Shown: positions 1-7,846, numbered from the stretch's first letter. The stretch is 64,000 nt of DNA from DASWHR01 sp036398095 (GCA_036398095.1 DASWHR010000103.1:1-64000); one strand, 5' to 3'. Notes: a model not told the origin generated them from the letters alone. Program-made: numbers and translations.

Positions 1-117
1 CAGCGTGCCGACGATCAGGATCTCGTCGCGGTCGATGGTCATGCCGGGCGCGCCGGTGAACCAATCGCCGGGGATGCGGCCGGCGAACCAGCCTCGAAGG
101 TCTTGCTCGGTCATCAT
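1..117 (-). CDS. Unknown small protein, N-terminal part only
   Basis: This minus-strand gene runs off the left edge; only its first 39 residues are visible (MMTEQDLRGWF, then WFTGAP, then IDRDEILIVGTL). The two adjacent ATG codons at 117 and 114 are preceded by a good Shine-Dalgarno, AAGGGAGAA, so the start is well supported. No signal peptide or membrane segment is seen in the visible part. I do not recognise a function. An inverted repeat, GTAAT-N4-ATTAC, lies 17 bp upstream of the start and could be an operator. The gene is separated by about 75 bp from the aminotransferase stop on the same strand. Confidence 0.6.
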   Translation of the reverse strand, partial: MMTEQDLRGWFAGRIPGDWFTGAPGMTIDRDEILIVGTL

Positions 118-134
118 GGTTTCTCCCTTGCTGA

Positions 135-148
135 GTAATCTAAATTAC
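135..148. promoter_or_regulatory. Inverted repeat GTAATCTAAATTAC, candidate operator
   Basis: This is a perfect 5-bp inverted repeat around a CTAA centre. It is an AT-rich island in G+C-rich DNA, just upstream of the Shine-Dalgarno of the leftmost minus-strand gene. Size and position suit a dimeric repressor site overlapping a promoter. The cognate regulator is not identifiable here. Confidence 0.35.
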
Positions 149-194
149 ACCGCAAGAGACCTGGGTGTGTCAAGCGCCGTTCCGGCTGGAGGCC

Positions 195-1340
195 CTACAG
201 GATGGACGGGAGGACCGCGGCGAGGCGTTCGTAGTCGGCCGGGGCGTTGTAGAGCTGGGCCGACAAGCGCAGCACGCTCTGGCCGGCGACCAGGTTGACC
301 GGCACCTCGATCCGGTGCTCGTCGTAGAGCCGCCGGGTCAGCGCCATCGCCTGCTCGCGAGAGCCGGCGACGCCGGCGCGAAGCGGAACCGCGCTCATGG
401 CGGCGTGCATCCCTTCGGGCGCGACGCGGCCGGCGCCGATCGCGGCGGCGACGGTCGCGCGGCCGTGCTCGGCGAGCGCGTCGTTGTGCGCGCGAACCCG
501 ATCCCATCCGAGCGCATCGAAGAAGTCCACGGCCGCCGGCGCCGCAAGGATCGGCGTCGGATCGTAGGTGCCGGTCCAATCGAAGCGCGCGTGGAACGTC
601 TCGAGGTGATCGTGCGAGGTTGCGAGGGGCCGGATGCGGTCGCGATGGTCGGGCGACACCCACAGCACGGCCGAGCCTTTCGGCGCGCACAGCCACTTGT
701 GCAAATTGCCACACCAGAAGTCGGGCGCGAGCGCGTCCACGCCGGTGTCGATCATGCCGGGGCTGTGCGCGGCGTCGATCATGACCGGCGCGTCGCGCTC
801 GCGGCACGCGGCGACGATCTGCTCGACCGGAAAGACGAGTGCACTGGGCGATGAGACGTGGTCGGCGACGACCAGCCGCGTGCGCCCGCCGATCATGCGG
901 GCGATCGCGCCGGCGACCAGGGACGGGTCGTCGAGCGGAAGGGGGATTCGCGCGATTCGCAGCGTCGCGCCGGTCCGCTCGCACGCGCGCCGCAGCGCCG
1001 CGCGGACGGCCCCGTAGGCGTGATCGGTCGTGACGATCTCGTCTCCTTCGCCGAGCGGATGCGACGCCAGGACCGTGCTCACCGCCGTGGTCGTGTTGGC
1101 GACGAACGCGAGCCCGGCCGCGTCCGCGCGCAGGAATGCCGTAACGCGGGCGCGCGCCCCGGACAACAGATCGTCGATCTCGCGGTCGAGGAACAGGACC
1201 GGCTCGGCTTCCATGCGCTCTCGCCACGCGGTCTGGGCATCCAGAACCGGCTGCGGACAGGCCCCGAACGAACCGTGATTGAGAAACGCGACCGCAGGGT
1301 CGAGCCTCCATGCCGATGCGGCCACGCGCAGATCGTCCAT
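195..1340 (-). CDS. Class V-fold PLP-dependent aminotransferase (isopenicillin N epimerase-like)
   Basis: A complete 381-residue protein of the aminotransferase class V fold. Near the N terminus it has FLNHGSFG, the hallmark of the CefD/isopenicillin-N-epimerase-like branch. The PLP-binding region reads MIDAAHSPG, and the Schiff-base lysine is K215 in NLHKWLCAPKG. Length is normal for the family. These enzymes act in the cytoplasm on amino acids (epimerase, cysteine desulfurase or lyase); the substrate cannot be read from sequence. The start at 1340 gives the family N terminus but has only a weak ribosome-binding site. The gene is divergent from the ceramidase-like gene across 114 bp. There is no pathway context to refine the call. 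Confidence 0.85.
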   Translation of the reverse strand: MDDLRVAASAWRLDPAVAFLNHGSFGACPQPVLDAQTAWRERMEAEPVLFLDREIDDLLSGARARVTAFLRADAAGLAFVANTTTAVSTVLASHPLGEGDEIVTTDHAYGAVRAALRRACERTGATLRIARIPLPLDDPSLVAGAIARMIGGRTRLVVADHVSSPSALVFPVEQIVAACRERDAPVMIDAAHSPGMIDTGVDALAPDFWCGNLHKWLCAPKGSAVLWVSPDHRDRIRPLATSHDHLETFHARFDWTGTYDPTPILAAPAAVDFFDALGWDRVRAHNDALAEHGRATVAAAIGAGRVAPEGMHAAMSAVPLRAGVAGSREQAMALTRRLYDEHRIEVPVNLVAGQSVLRLSAQLYNAPADYERLAAVLPSIL

Positions 1341-1454
1341 CGGCGCGCCAGGCTACCGGCTTCGGCGCCCCCGGCAGGAACCCGAGCCGGCCGGGGCGAA
1401 GGAACCGGGGCAAAGGATCTGTTTCGACCGCAATCGTTCACCGGGAGGACCGCC

Positions 1455-3287
1455 GTGCATCGGAGTCGCCGCATCGTCGCCATCGTCATCGCCGCCGCCG
1501 CGATCGCGGCCGCATCGATCTCGCTTCGTCCCGCCGCCGCAACCGGCGTCTTCGAAGCCGGCTTTGGGGTCCGGGTGATCACGCCGGTCGGGGAGCCTCC
1601 GGCCGAATGGTCGCAGTACTTCACGCCGCATCCGGTCACCGGCGTATGGGGCGAGCCGTATCTGGATCTGGACGGCAACGGGTGCATGAGCGGGCTGACC
1701 AACCACAACTTGGAGCCGCTGCTCGACGCGGCGCCGCCGCGCGGCGAGACGCCCGAGCCGCACGTCGATCAGCCGTGGAACTCCGCCGGCGACACGCGCC
1801 GGGCCGGTGCGTTCTCAGTTCGCGGCGTCACGATCGTCGGCGACCCGGATTCGACCGGCAAATGGGACGGCCTGTTCGCCAACGCCGGCTTCGGCGCGAA
1901 ATGCACGCTCGGGAAGCACGACGACACGTTCGCGCGCGCGGTCGTGATGCGGCTCGGCGAGACCACGGTCGCGATGGTCTCGCTCGACGTCGTCGGATTG
2001 TTCAACGTCGAAGTCGCGCGCGCCCGCGACGAGATGCGGGTGCGCTATCCCGACATGAACGTCGACGAGCTGGTCGTGTCGGCGACACACACGCACGAAG
2101 GCGTGGACACGATGGGCTACTGGGGCCAGCTCTATCTCAATACCGACGGCAAGTTCCCGGCCTATCAGGCGTTCATCCGCTCGCAGATCATCGACGCGGT
2201 TCGCGCAGGCTACGAGGCGCTCGAACCGGCGAAGGTCAAGCTTGCGATCGGCGCGCAGCCGGTGCCGATCCGCGACTCGCGGCCACCGGACGTGACCGAC
2301 CCGGAGGTGATCGCGGCGCAGTTCGTGCGCGGAGGCGACTCGACCATCGGCACGATCGTGAACTGGTCGAACCATCCCGAAGCGCAAGGCTCGGACAACG
2401 GCTACGTGTCGAGCGATTTCCCGTGGGGCGCACGCGACACGCTCGAACAGACGCTGGGTGGGACCGCGATCTACTTCTCGGGCAGCGTCGGCGGCCTGCA
2501 GACGCCCCTTGGTGTGAACATCAACGGCTTCGGCTCGAATCCGACGTGGGAACGCACCTTCGAGATCGGCCGGCTCGTCGCCGAGTCGGCGATCGCCGCG
2601 CTGGACGATGCCGTGGCGGTGGACGTGCCGTCGCTCACCGCGACGCGGCGCGCGTTCACGATCGACTCGGACAACACCGCGCTGCGGGCGCTGAACATGC
2701 GCGGCATCTTCGACATTCCGACCTTCGTCGGCGCCGAGTCGTGGGGGCCGGGGCCGATGCACCGCGACGGAATTCCCGCGCACACGGCCGGCACGCAGAT
2801 CCGCACCGAGATGGTCGCGGTCGAGGCCGGCCCGATGATGTTCCTGACGGTGCCAGGCGAACTCTCGCCCGAAATCGAGCTCGGTGGCTACGGCAGGTCC
2901 GAATGTCCGTCGGCCGATACCGGCCGTCCTTTTGAGCCGGTGATCCGCGATCAGTACGCGCAGCGGTATCAGTTCGTGCTCGGCTTGGGTCAGGACGAAT
3001 TGGGCTACATCATCCCGGGCTACGACTTCCATCTGCTTTCGGCGCCCGAAGACGCGACCGGCTCGCCGGCCGACGACCACGACGGCGTCGGGACGGTTCC
3101 CGTCGGCGCGGTCGAAGTGGAAATGTGCGACCAAGGCCACTACGAGGAGACCGTGTCGATCTCGAGCGTCTTCGCGCCGTGGGTCGCCTGCATCGCCAAG
3201 GAGCTGGCCGGCCGCGATCCCTGGACCGAGGACCCGGCGTGCGCGCATGACAACATGCACACGCCGCCCTACGGGATCGGTTCGTAG
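1455..3287 (+). CDS. Secreted neutral/alkaline ceramidase-like protein
   Basis: A 610-residue exported protein. GTG 1455 is chosen because GGGAGGA ends 5 bp before it and translation then begins with a basic stretch (HRSRR) followed by an Ala/Ile-rich hydrophobic core and an AAA cleavage-like site. The mature part starts with FEAGFGVRVITP, typical of the neutral ceramidase N-terminal domain. It carries the histidine-rich motif VVSATHTHEG and NWSNHPE, which hold metal and catalytic residues in the family. Known members hydrolyse the amide bond of ceramides outside the cell. Substrate is uncertain because many bacterial relatives are uncharacterised. The protein is slightly shorter than classical ceramidases and may lack the C-terminal Ig-like domain. 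Confidence 0.85.
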   Translation: MHRSRRIVAIVIAAAAIAAASISLRPAAATGVFEAGFGVRVITPVGEPPAEWSQYFTPHPVTGVWGEPYLDLDGNGCMSGLTNHNLEPLLDAAPPRGETPEPHVDQPWNSAGDTRRAGAFSVRGVTIVGDPDSTGKWDGLFANAGFGAKCTLGKHDDTFARAVVMRLGETTVAMVSLDVVGLFNVEVARARDEMRVRYPDMNVDELVVSATHTHEGVDTMGYWGQLYLNTDGKFPAYQAFIRSQIIDAVRAGYEALEPAKVKLAIGAQPVPIRDSRPPDVTDPEVIAAQFVRGGDSTIGTIVNWSNHPEAQGSDNGYVSSDFPWGARDTLEQTLGGTAIYFSGSVGGLQTPLGVNINGFGSNPTWERTFEIGRLVAESAIAALDDAVAVDVPSLTATRRAFTIDSDNTALRALNMRGIFDIPTFVGAESWGPGPMHRDGIPAHTAGTQIRTEMVAVEAGPMMFLTVPGELSPEIELGGYGRSECPSADTGRPFEPVIRDQYAQRYQFVLGLGQDELGYIIPGYDFHLLSAPEDATGSPADDHDGVGTVPVGAVEVEMCDQGHYEETVSISSVFAPWVACIAKELAGRDPWTEDPACAHDNMHTPPYGIGS

Positions 3288-3293
3288 CTTCGC

Positions 3294-4217
3294 TTAGTAG
3301 CCGAGCGACGGATCGACGAGGCCTTCGAGCGGCTCGCCGGCGGCGAATGCGCGAACGTTTCGCTCGACCAGTGCGGCCAGCTCGGGGACGGCCATGCGAA
3401 ACGTGTTCGCGGTATGCGAGGTAATGATCACGTCGTCGAGGCCCCAGAGCGGATGATCCGCCGGCAGCGGTTCGGGATCGGTGACATCGAGCGCCGCGCC
3501 GCCGATCGCCTTGCGCTTGAGCGCGTCCACGAGCGCCTCGGTGTCGACCAGCCCGCCGCGGGCGACGTTGATCAGCCACGCGTCGGGACGCATCGACGCG
3601 AACACCTCGCGGCCGATCATCCCGCGCGTTTCGGGCGTGAGCGCCGCGGCGACGACCAGCCAGTCGCATTCGGCGGCCAGCGACGGCAGATCGGCCGGCG
3701 CTCCGGTGTGCTTCGCCCACGCAACGCTGCGTCCGCTGCGCGAGACGGCCAGGATGCGCACGCCGAGCGGCGCGAGGAACGATGCCAGCGCCGTCCCGAT
3801 CCCGCCGGTTCCCAGGATCAGCGCGGTTGCGGCACGCAAGCTGCGCATCGGGGGATCGGTGTCGCCGGTCCACGCGCCGGCGCGCACGTGAGCGTGGAGG
3901 CGGCGGGCGGCAGCCAGCATCAGTGCGAGCGCATGCTCGGCCGTCGCGGGACCATAGATCCCTTTCGCGCACGTCCAGATGCGATTCGGATCGATCGCGC
4001 CGGCATCGAAGAACGATTCGATGCCGGCGAAGGGCAACTGAATCCAGCGCGCCGGCGAACCGGACAGCATCGCGGCCAGGTCGGCTGCGCCCCGCGCGTC
4101 GGTCCATACGATGGCATCCGCCTCGGCGGGCGGGGCGATGACGCCGCCGCCGCGCTGCACGGCTTCGACCGCGAGCGGAAGCGGATTCGGGACGACGGCG
4201 ACGCGCGGCGGGTTCAT
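3294..4217 (-). CDS. D-isomer-specific 2-hydroxyacid dehydrogenase, NAD-binding
   Basis: A 307-residue oxidoreductase of the phosphoglycerate/hydroxyacid dehydrogenase family. The nucleotide-binding motif GTGGIGTALASFL sits mid-protein. The catalytic Arg is in VNVARGGLVD, the Glu in DPEPLP and the His in IITSHTA. It probably interconverts a D-2-hydroxyacid and a 2-oxoacid; the substrate is not predictable. Its stop nearly touches the convergent ceramidase-like stop (6 bp apart). ATG 4217 has AGGAGC six bases upstream, but that sequence seems to be the terminus of the adjoining IS110 element. The original promoter has therefore probably been displaced, and expression may now depend on the insertion. 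Confidence 0.88.
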   Translation of the reverse strand: MNPPRVAVVPNPLPLAVEAVQRGGGVIAPPAEADAIVWTDARGAADLAAMLSGSPARWIQLPFAGIESFFDAGAIDPNRIWTCAKGIYGPATAEHALALMLAAARRLHAHVRAGAWTGDTDPPMRSLRAATALILGTGGIGTALASFLAPLGVRILAVSRSGRSVAWAKHTGAPADLPSLAAECDWLVVAAALTPETRGMIGREVFASMRPDAWLINVARGGLVDTEALVDALKRKAIGGAALDVTDPEPLPADHPLWGLDDVIITSHTANTFRMAVPELAALVERNVRAFAAGEPLEGLVDPSLGY

Positions 4218-4232
4218 GTCGTTGCTCCTATG

Positions 4233-5288
4233 TCAAGCCGCGGCCGACTGCAAGCCGGCTGGGGTTGTGAGCTGGTGTCTTGTGATCGTGTCATAGACCT
4301 TCGGTGCGATGTGACGTTTGAGGCTTCGAAGCGCCTCGGTCTTGGTCTTGCCTTCGCTGATCTTGCGGGCCATGAAGTCCTTGGCGGGTTGATGCATCCG
4401 GATCTGGGTGACGGCGATGCGATGAAGGGCGGCGTTGAGCTGCCTGTTGCCGGATCGGTTCAATCGGAAGCGTGTCTTGGCGCCGCTCCACACCGGCAGC
4501 GGCGCGATCCCAGCATGCATCGCGAACTTCGCCTCAGATGCGAAGCGACCCACCCCCGCGGTCTCACCGATGATCTTGGCGGCGGTCAGCGGCCCGCAGC
4601 CGGGCAATTCGAGCAAGCCCGGCGCGAGCTTCTCGGTCATCGTCTTGATCCGCGTCTCCAGCGCATTGACGCGTGTCGTGAGCGCACGGATCGTCGCGAG
4701 CAGCTCCCGGCAGATCTCAACCCGACCGTCGAGCAGCATCTCGTCGAGGCGAGCAGCGACACGGTCAAGGGTCACGAACCGATCCAGCGTCCGCAGCGGG
4801 ATCTCGAGCTCCGGGTCGAGTTCATGGAGCAGCCAGCGAAGCTTCGACTGCGCCTCAGAACGCTGCCAGACGAGCGTTTCCCGGTGATCCACCAGCAGTC
4901 GCAGATCCCGTTCGGGGCCATCAAGCCGCGCCGTCGGCAGATCCGGCTCGCGAACCGCAGCGCGCGCCGCCGCCAGGGCATCGATCGGATCCGACTTGCC
5001 GCGCTCACGACCAACCCGGCGGGACTCCGCCATGAGCTTGGTCGGCACCCGAACCGACCGCTCACCCGCCGGGATGAGGTACCGCTCCAAGCTGCCGGAG
5101 ACATGTCGGCAATCCTCAATCGCAAACACGCGATCTGTGTCCAGCCGCCGCGCCCACGCCAGGAGCCGCTCAAAACCCTTCACCCGCGCCGGTACCGTGA
5201 TCACATCCACCTGCTGGCCGGTCGCGCGATCCACCGCCACCGCCGTATGCGTCCTCTTATGAGCATCAACGCCGATTACAATAGGCAC
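4233..5288 (-). CDS. IS110-family transposase (DEDD recombinase)
   Basis: A 351-residue transposase. GTG 5288 is preferred over ATG 5366 because GGAGGGACT immediately precedes it and the protein then begins PIVIGVDAHK, the standard family start carrying the first catalytic Asp. The N-terminal RuvC-like DEDD domain continues with FAIEDCRH and KSDPIDA. The C-terminal IS116/IS110/IS902 domain shows LLELPGCGPLTAAKIIGE and RSGNRQLNAALH; the serine in that region is the proposed nucleophile in IS110 enzymes. No frameshift or stop is seen, so the enzyme looks intact. Family members use a bridge RNA encoded next to the gene to choose target and donor. Confidence 0.93.
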   Translation of the reverse strand: MPIVIGVDAHKRTHTAVAVDRATGQQVDVITVPARVKGFERLLAWARRLDTDRVFAIEDCRHVSGSLERYLIPAGERSVRVPTKLMAESRRVGRERGKSDPIDALAAARAAVREPDLPTARLDGPERDLRLLVDHRETLVWQRSEAQSKLRWLLHELDPELEIPLRTLDRFVTLDRVAARLDEMLLDGRVEICRELLATIRALTTRVNALETRIKTMTEKLAPGLLELPGCGPLTAAKIIGETAGVGRFASEAKFAMHAGIAPLPVWSGAKTRFRLNRSGNRQLNAALHRIAVTQIRMHQPAKDFMARKISEGKTKTEALRSLKRHIAPKVYDTITRHQLTTPAGLQSAAA

Positions 5289-5520
5289 AGTCCCTCCTTC
5301 GGAAGTCTCACCAGCGGACGAGTGGAAGGGACTCGCCGGCGGACAAACCTCAGTCGGGACGTGCACGTCACGCTCCTATCAAGTCACGCCGGTGAGGCCT
5401 CGACCTGGTGGTGGGTGACACAACGACATGCTGTCATCCCGCAAGGGAGACACCGATCCTACGAGTCAACCCACCGCCAGGCGCGAGGCTACTGGCCTCT
5501 CTGCCAGATCCCACGCAACC
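5289..5520 (-). ncRNA. Candidate bridge RNA region of the IS110 element
   Basis: This is the noncoding stretch upstream of the transposase start. In the IS110 group, a structured RNA of roughly 150-250 nt is transcribed from exactly this position and guides insertion. The region has locally complementary segments but I have not folded it. The target- and donor-binding loops cannot be assigned by eye. The call rests on position and family knowledge. Confidence 0.3.
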
Positions 5521-5551
5521 CAGCGTGACACTGAGCCGATCTTATCCGGCC

Positions 5552-5591
5552 GGAAAAGAGCTGAGCCTCCCGGGGGGAGTGGGAGGCTCAG
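5552..5591 (-). terminator. Intrinsic terminator of the membrane-protein gene
   Basis: A perfect 11-bp stem, CTGAGCCTCCC / GGGAGGCTCAG (5561-5571 with 5581-5591), encloses a 9-nt loop. Read on the minus strand it is followed by CTCTTTTCC, a short T-tract. It lies 33 bp beyond the stop codon at 5624, as expected for the end of that transcript. Confidence 0.65.
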
Positions 5592-5623
5592 CGGCGGAGG
5601 GGTTGGGTGGTGCGGGGGGGGTT

Positions 5624-6073
5624 TTATGCGACGTGGTGCGCGTCCTGCACGACGTCGAGGTCGATGACGGTTTGCGGCCTCGGCCGCTCGAGCACGATCA
5701 CGCGTACCGGCATCGCAGCCGTCGCCGGATCGGTGCCGCCGCGCCGTCCGCGGCGCATCAGCGCGATCGCCGCGCCGATCCCAAGCAGCGCGGCGCCCAT
5801 AGCCAGGCCGGCGGCGCCGCCGGGAAGTCCGAGCTTCAAGTTCAGCGCGACGTTCACGATCGCCAAGCCCCCGGTCGCCATCGCCGCGTCGGCAGCGGTG
5901 TCGGCGGTGGCGCGCAATGCGCGGCGACGGCGCGTCGCAGCGAATGCGGCAACCGCGTTCGCCCGAGAAGCGGCGTCGAGCGCGCGGCGATTGCTCGCGA
6001 CCCGCGTCATGCCGGGCGTCGAGTCGGTTGTCAGATCGATCGTCCGGTGTGCCGTGTCGGTCGTGGCTCGCAT
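5624..6073 (-). CDS. Small alanine-rich membrane protein of unknown function
   Basis: About 149 residues from ATG 6073. The tandem ATG codons at 6076 and 6073 follow CAGGAGC; the second has the better spacing. An in-frame extension to 6187 has no comparable site. The N-terminal 65 residues are polar and rich in Thr, Arg and Ala. Two hydrophobic segments follow (GGLAIVNVALNLKLG and AMGAALLGIGAAIAL), ending in a basic RRGRRGG stop-transfer-like patch, then a polar tail with LERPRPQTVIDLD. This looks like a two-helix membrane protein with cytoplasmic ends. No family is recognised. The gene is monocistronic and has its own terminator. Confidence 0.6.
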   Translation of the reverse strand: MRATTDTAHRTIDLTTDSTPGMTRVASNRRALDAASRANAVAAFAATRRRRALRATADTAADAAMATGGLAIVNVALNLKLGLPGGAAGLAMGAALLGIGAAIALMRRGRRGGTDPATAAMPVRVIVLERPRPQTVIDLDVVQDAHHVA

Positions 6074-6076
6074 CAT

Positions 6077-6440
6077 TCGCTCCTGAAGTCGCGTTCGCAT
6101 CTCGTCAGGGGAAAACGACGCGTTCGCTGTTTCGCTGCATAGTTCTTCTGGATCATTTCGGCACGCGAACCCGGATGCAGCGCGCAAACCTTCCGCAGAC
6201 GGGCAGCTTCTTCACAATGCGCGTTGCGCGCGATCGGGGACGAGTTGGACAACACGTCGTTCGCGACGAGACGGGTCGCGACGCGCGTCGCGGGCGCGGT
6301 GCCGGCTCGTTGTAGGAAGCACAATGCGGAACGCGAACATGATGGAAACAGGGGATGCCGAACGGAAAAACTTTCGTTTTCCCTTCCGGCTCGCACCGGT
6401 GCGTCCGAGATTGGACCGAAAAAAAGTTCCCGCCGACCCC
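6077..6440. other. Noncoding stretch without a supported gene
   Basis: Open frames on both strands here lack ribosome-binding sites and recognisable protein features. The DNA contains a GTCGCGACG-rich, self-complementary segment around 6260-6300 and an AT-richer hairpin, GGAAAA-N7-TTTTCC, near 6365-6385. It probably holds the promoter of the minus-strand membrane-protein gene and perhaps structured RNA. Nothing more specific can be supported. Confidence 0.4.
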
Positions 6441-6470
6441 TTGACGTGGGACGGTAGCCCGTTCTAACTA
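6441..6470 (+). promoter_or_regulatory. Candidate sigma-70-type promoter for the BldC-like leader
   Basis: TTGACG (6441-6446) is separated by 18 bp from TAACTA (6465-6470), close to a housekeeping -35/-10 pair. A transcript from about 6477 would meet the hairpin at 6512 within 40 nt, then two more hairpins, before reaching the BldC-like start at 6742. Confidence 0.45.
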
Positions 6471-6511
6471 GTACCTTGCAACACATGTAGCGGAACCGAA
6501 ACAACGCGCAG

Positions 6512-6541
6512 ACGCCCGGGCCTCCGGGCGTTTCGGCTTTT
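6512..6541 (+). terminator. Terminator-like hairpin 1 in the BldC-like leader
   Basis: An 8-bp perfect stem, ACGCCCGG / CCGGGCGT, with a GCCT tetraloop is followed by TTCGGCTTTT. The form is that of a rho-independent terminator. With the promoter at 6441 it would define an RNA of only about 60 nt unless read through. Confidence 0.55.
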
Positions 6542-6585
6542 CGGACCGCGATCGGCATCGACATGTTCATCGCACCACGCACTTC

Positions 6586-6660
6586 CGGCTCGGGCTTTCG
6601 CCCGGGCCGCCGTCGTTTGCACCACCGGCTCGGGCTTTCGCCCGGGCCGCTGTCGTTTTC
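6586..6660 (+). terminator. Two near-identical tandem terminator-like hairpins
   Basis: Two copies of the same 24-nt hairpin lie at 6586-6609 and 6626-6649. The stem is CGGCTCGGGC / GCCCGGGCCG with a TTTC loop and one G-T pair. They are followed by CGTCGTTTG and TGTCGTTTTC respectively. The copies are 40 bp apart. They sit between the promoter at 6441 and the BldC-like gene, so they may form an attenuator or insulate the gene from upstream transcription. Confidence 0.5.
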
Positions 6661-6741
6661 GGATCACGCCGGCGCCTTGGCCAATGGAAGGGGCCGGCGA
6701 ACTCGTTGCCCGCAGATGCGGGTGGAAAGGAAGGAATCACC

Positions 6742-7056
6742 ATGACCAAGGCTCCCTACACTTCCGGAACGCGCGAGCGTCTCATCGAGCGGCTCCGCCG
6801 TCAGGCGATGGCTCTGCAGAACGGCCACCGTCGCGAGGACTCGCTCCTGACGACCGGTGAGGTCGCGATGCTCTTCCGCGTTTCGCACCGTGCCGTCCGT
6901 TGCTGGGCCGACGCCGGCAAGCTTCCGTACATCCGCACGCTCGGCGGACACCGCCGGTTCCTCGCCAGCGCCGTCTGGGAGGCCCTGCGCGGCGTGCTCC
7001 CCGAGGAGCCGGGCGAGAGCCAGCACACGACGGGCCGTTCGGCGACCACCGCCTAA
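6742..7056 (+). CDS. BldC-like MerR-type helix-turn-helix DNA-binding protein
   Basis: A 104-residue protein. ATG 6742 is preceded by AAAGGAAGGAAT, a strong ribosome-binding site. Residues about 33-80 form a compact winged HTH: LLTTGEVAMLFRVSHRAV, then WADAGKLPYIRTLGGHRRF. This matches the DNA-binding domain shared by BldC and excisionase-like proteins. Unlike classical MerR regulators there is no dimerisation coiled coil or effector domain. BldC proteins bind DNA co-operatively as head-to-tail multimers and control development in Streptomyces. Here the gene lies upstream of a sigma-like gene and an exopolysaccharide operon, so a regulatory role in surface-polymer expression is plausible but inferred. 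The C-terminal 20 residues are polar. Confidence 0.8.
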   Translation: MTKAPYTSGTRERLIERLRRQAMALQNGHRREDSLLTTGEVAMLFRVSHRAVRCWADAGKLPYIRTLGGHRRFLASAVWEALRGVLPEEPGESQHTTGRSATTA

Positions 7057-7289
7057 GCGGAGAAATATTTTCGAAGCAGCATCATCACGCTCGCCCGGAT
7101 TTGCCGGGCATCGTTCGTCCCAATTTCGCAACCTCGGGATCGTTTTCGCATGGTCACGCAGCGTGAAAATTCGCTGCAACGACCTGCGGAGGGCCTCGTT
7201 TTCGTCGTCGTACCCGGAAGCGATGAAGCGCCCGGATCGAAGACACCGAAGCCCGAAACATACGACCCAGGGAAGCGAGAGAGCAGACG

Positions 7290-7652
7290 ATGATCGACAC
7301 GGTCGGCGGAGTCGTCACCGCACTGAAGAACTTCCGGGATTTCTACGGCCCGCGGACTTCTTCCTTCATGACGCCCGGCAGAAGCACGCCGGACATCGAC
7401 GCGGATCCGTTCCGTCGTGGCTTTCTGGATGCCCTGACGATCCGGAGCGAGCTGACGAAGCGACTGGCTTCGCTCGATGAACGCGAACGAGCCGTCGTAA
7501 CGCTGTGGTACGTCGCCGACCTTCCGGTGAGCGAGGTTTGCAAGCGGCTGTCACTGAGCCGTAGCCACGCCTACCGGATTCGCGACCGGGCATTGAAGTC
7601 GATGACCGGATCCGCACCGGCGGACATCGAGATCACGGAAGCGACAGCATAG
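7290..7652 (+). CDS. Sigma-70 region 4-like HTH protein
   Basis: A 120-residue protein with no region 2, so not a complete sigma factor. Residues about 60-108 resemble sigma region 4: LDERERAVVTLWYVADLP, then EVCKRLSLSRSHAYRIRDRAL. The N-terminal half is polar and unassigned. Similar short proteins act as phage late-gene activators (ArpU type) or as accessory sigma subunits; which applies here is unknown. AAGCGAGAGAGC lies upstream of ATG 7290. The gene follows the BldC-like gene after 233 bp with a weak GCCCGG-N5-CCGGGC hairpin between them, and it is closed by a strong terminator at 7724, so it is probably its own unit. Confidence 0.65.
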   Translation: MIDTVGGVVTALKNFRDFYGPRTSSFMTPGRSTPDIDADPFRRGFLDALTIRSELTKRLASLDERERAVVTLWYVADLPVSEVCKRLSLSRSHAYRIRDRALKSMTGSAPADIEITEATA

Positions 7653-7723
7653 AGACAACGGAAAGAGTGCCGGCGCACAACCGCATCCCTCCCTCCCTCC
7701 CTCGCGGACCATACGCCGGCTTC

Positions 7724-7760
7724 GACCGCCCCCGAACGGCCATTCGGGGGCGGTCATCTT
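7724..7760 (+). terminator. Strong intrinsic terminator after the sigma-like gene
   Basis: A perfect 13-bp stem, GACCGCCCCCGAA / TTCGGGGGCGGTC (7724-7736 with 7743-7755), has a 6-nt loop and is followed by ATCTTTCC. It separates the regulatory genes from the exopolysaccharide operon. Confidence 0.7.
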
Positions 7761-7846
7761 TCCGGAGTCGAATCGGCTGCATCTGCCAAGAACCGGCGAA
7801 GCAAAGGACGATCTAGCACATGCCACGGATCATGAAGGAGTTCTTC

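Larger units (their letters stand above)
4222..5550 (-). mobile_element. IS110-family insertion sequence (ends approximate)
   Basis: The element consists of one transposase gene plus about 250 bp of noncoding DNA on its 5' side, the arrangement expected for the IS110 group. As known for IS110, no terminal inverted repeat or target duplication is visible, so both ends are estimates. The 3' end carries CTTGACATAGGAGC (reverse strand, about 4224-4237). A related string, CTTGATAGGAGC, occurs in the 5' noncoding part. The 5' end must lie before the terminator hairpin of the next gene at 5561. The 3' end abuts the hydroxyacid dehydrogenase gene. Confidence 0.65.

Noticed and set aside
858..1454. 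Long upstream extension of the ceramidase-like frame
   Set aside because: It runs antisense through the aminotransferase gene. The signal peptide and GGGAGGA at 1455 show the true start.
6224..6457. 77-residue open frame in the 6.1-6.7 kb gap
   Set aside because: No ribosome-binding site, no hydrophobic or domain features, and unusual composition. Treated as noncoding.
6661..6741. c-di-GMP, c-di-AMP, cobalamin or other known riboswitch before the BldC-like gene
   Set aside because: I compared remembered consensus cores (GEMM, ydaO, B12 box, TPP) and found none. The hairpins remain unexplained, but no known class can be claimed.
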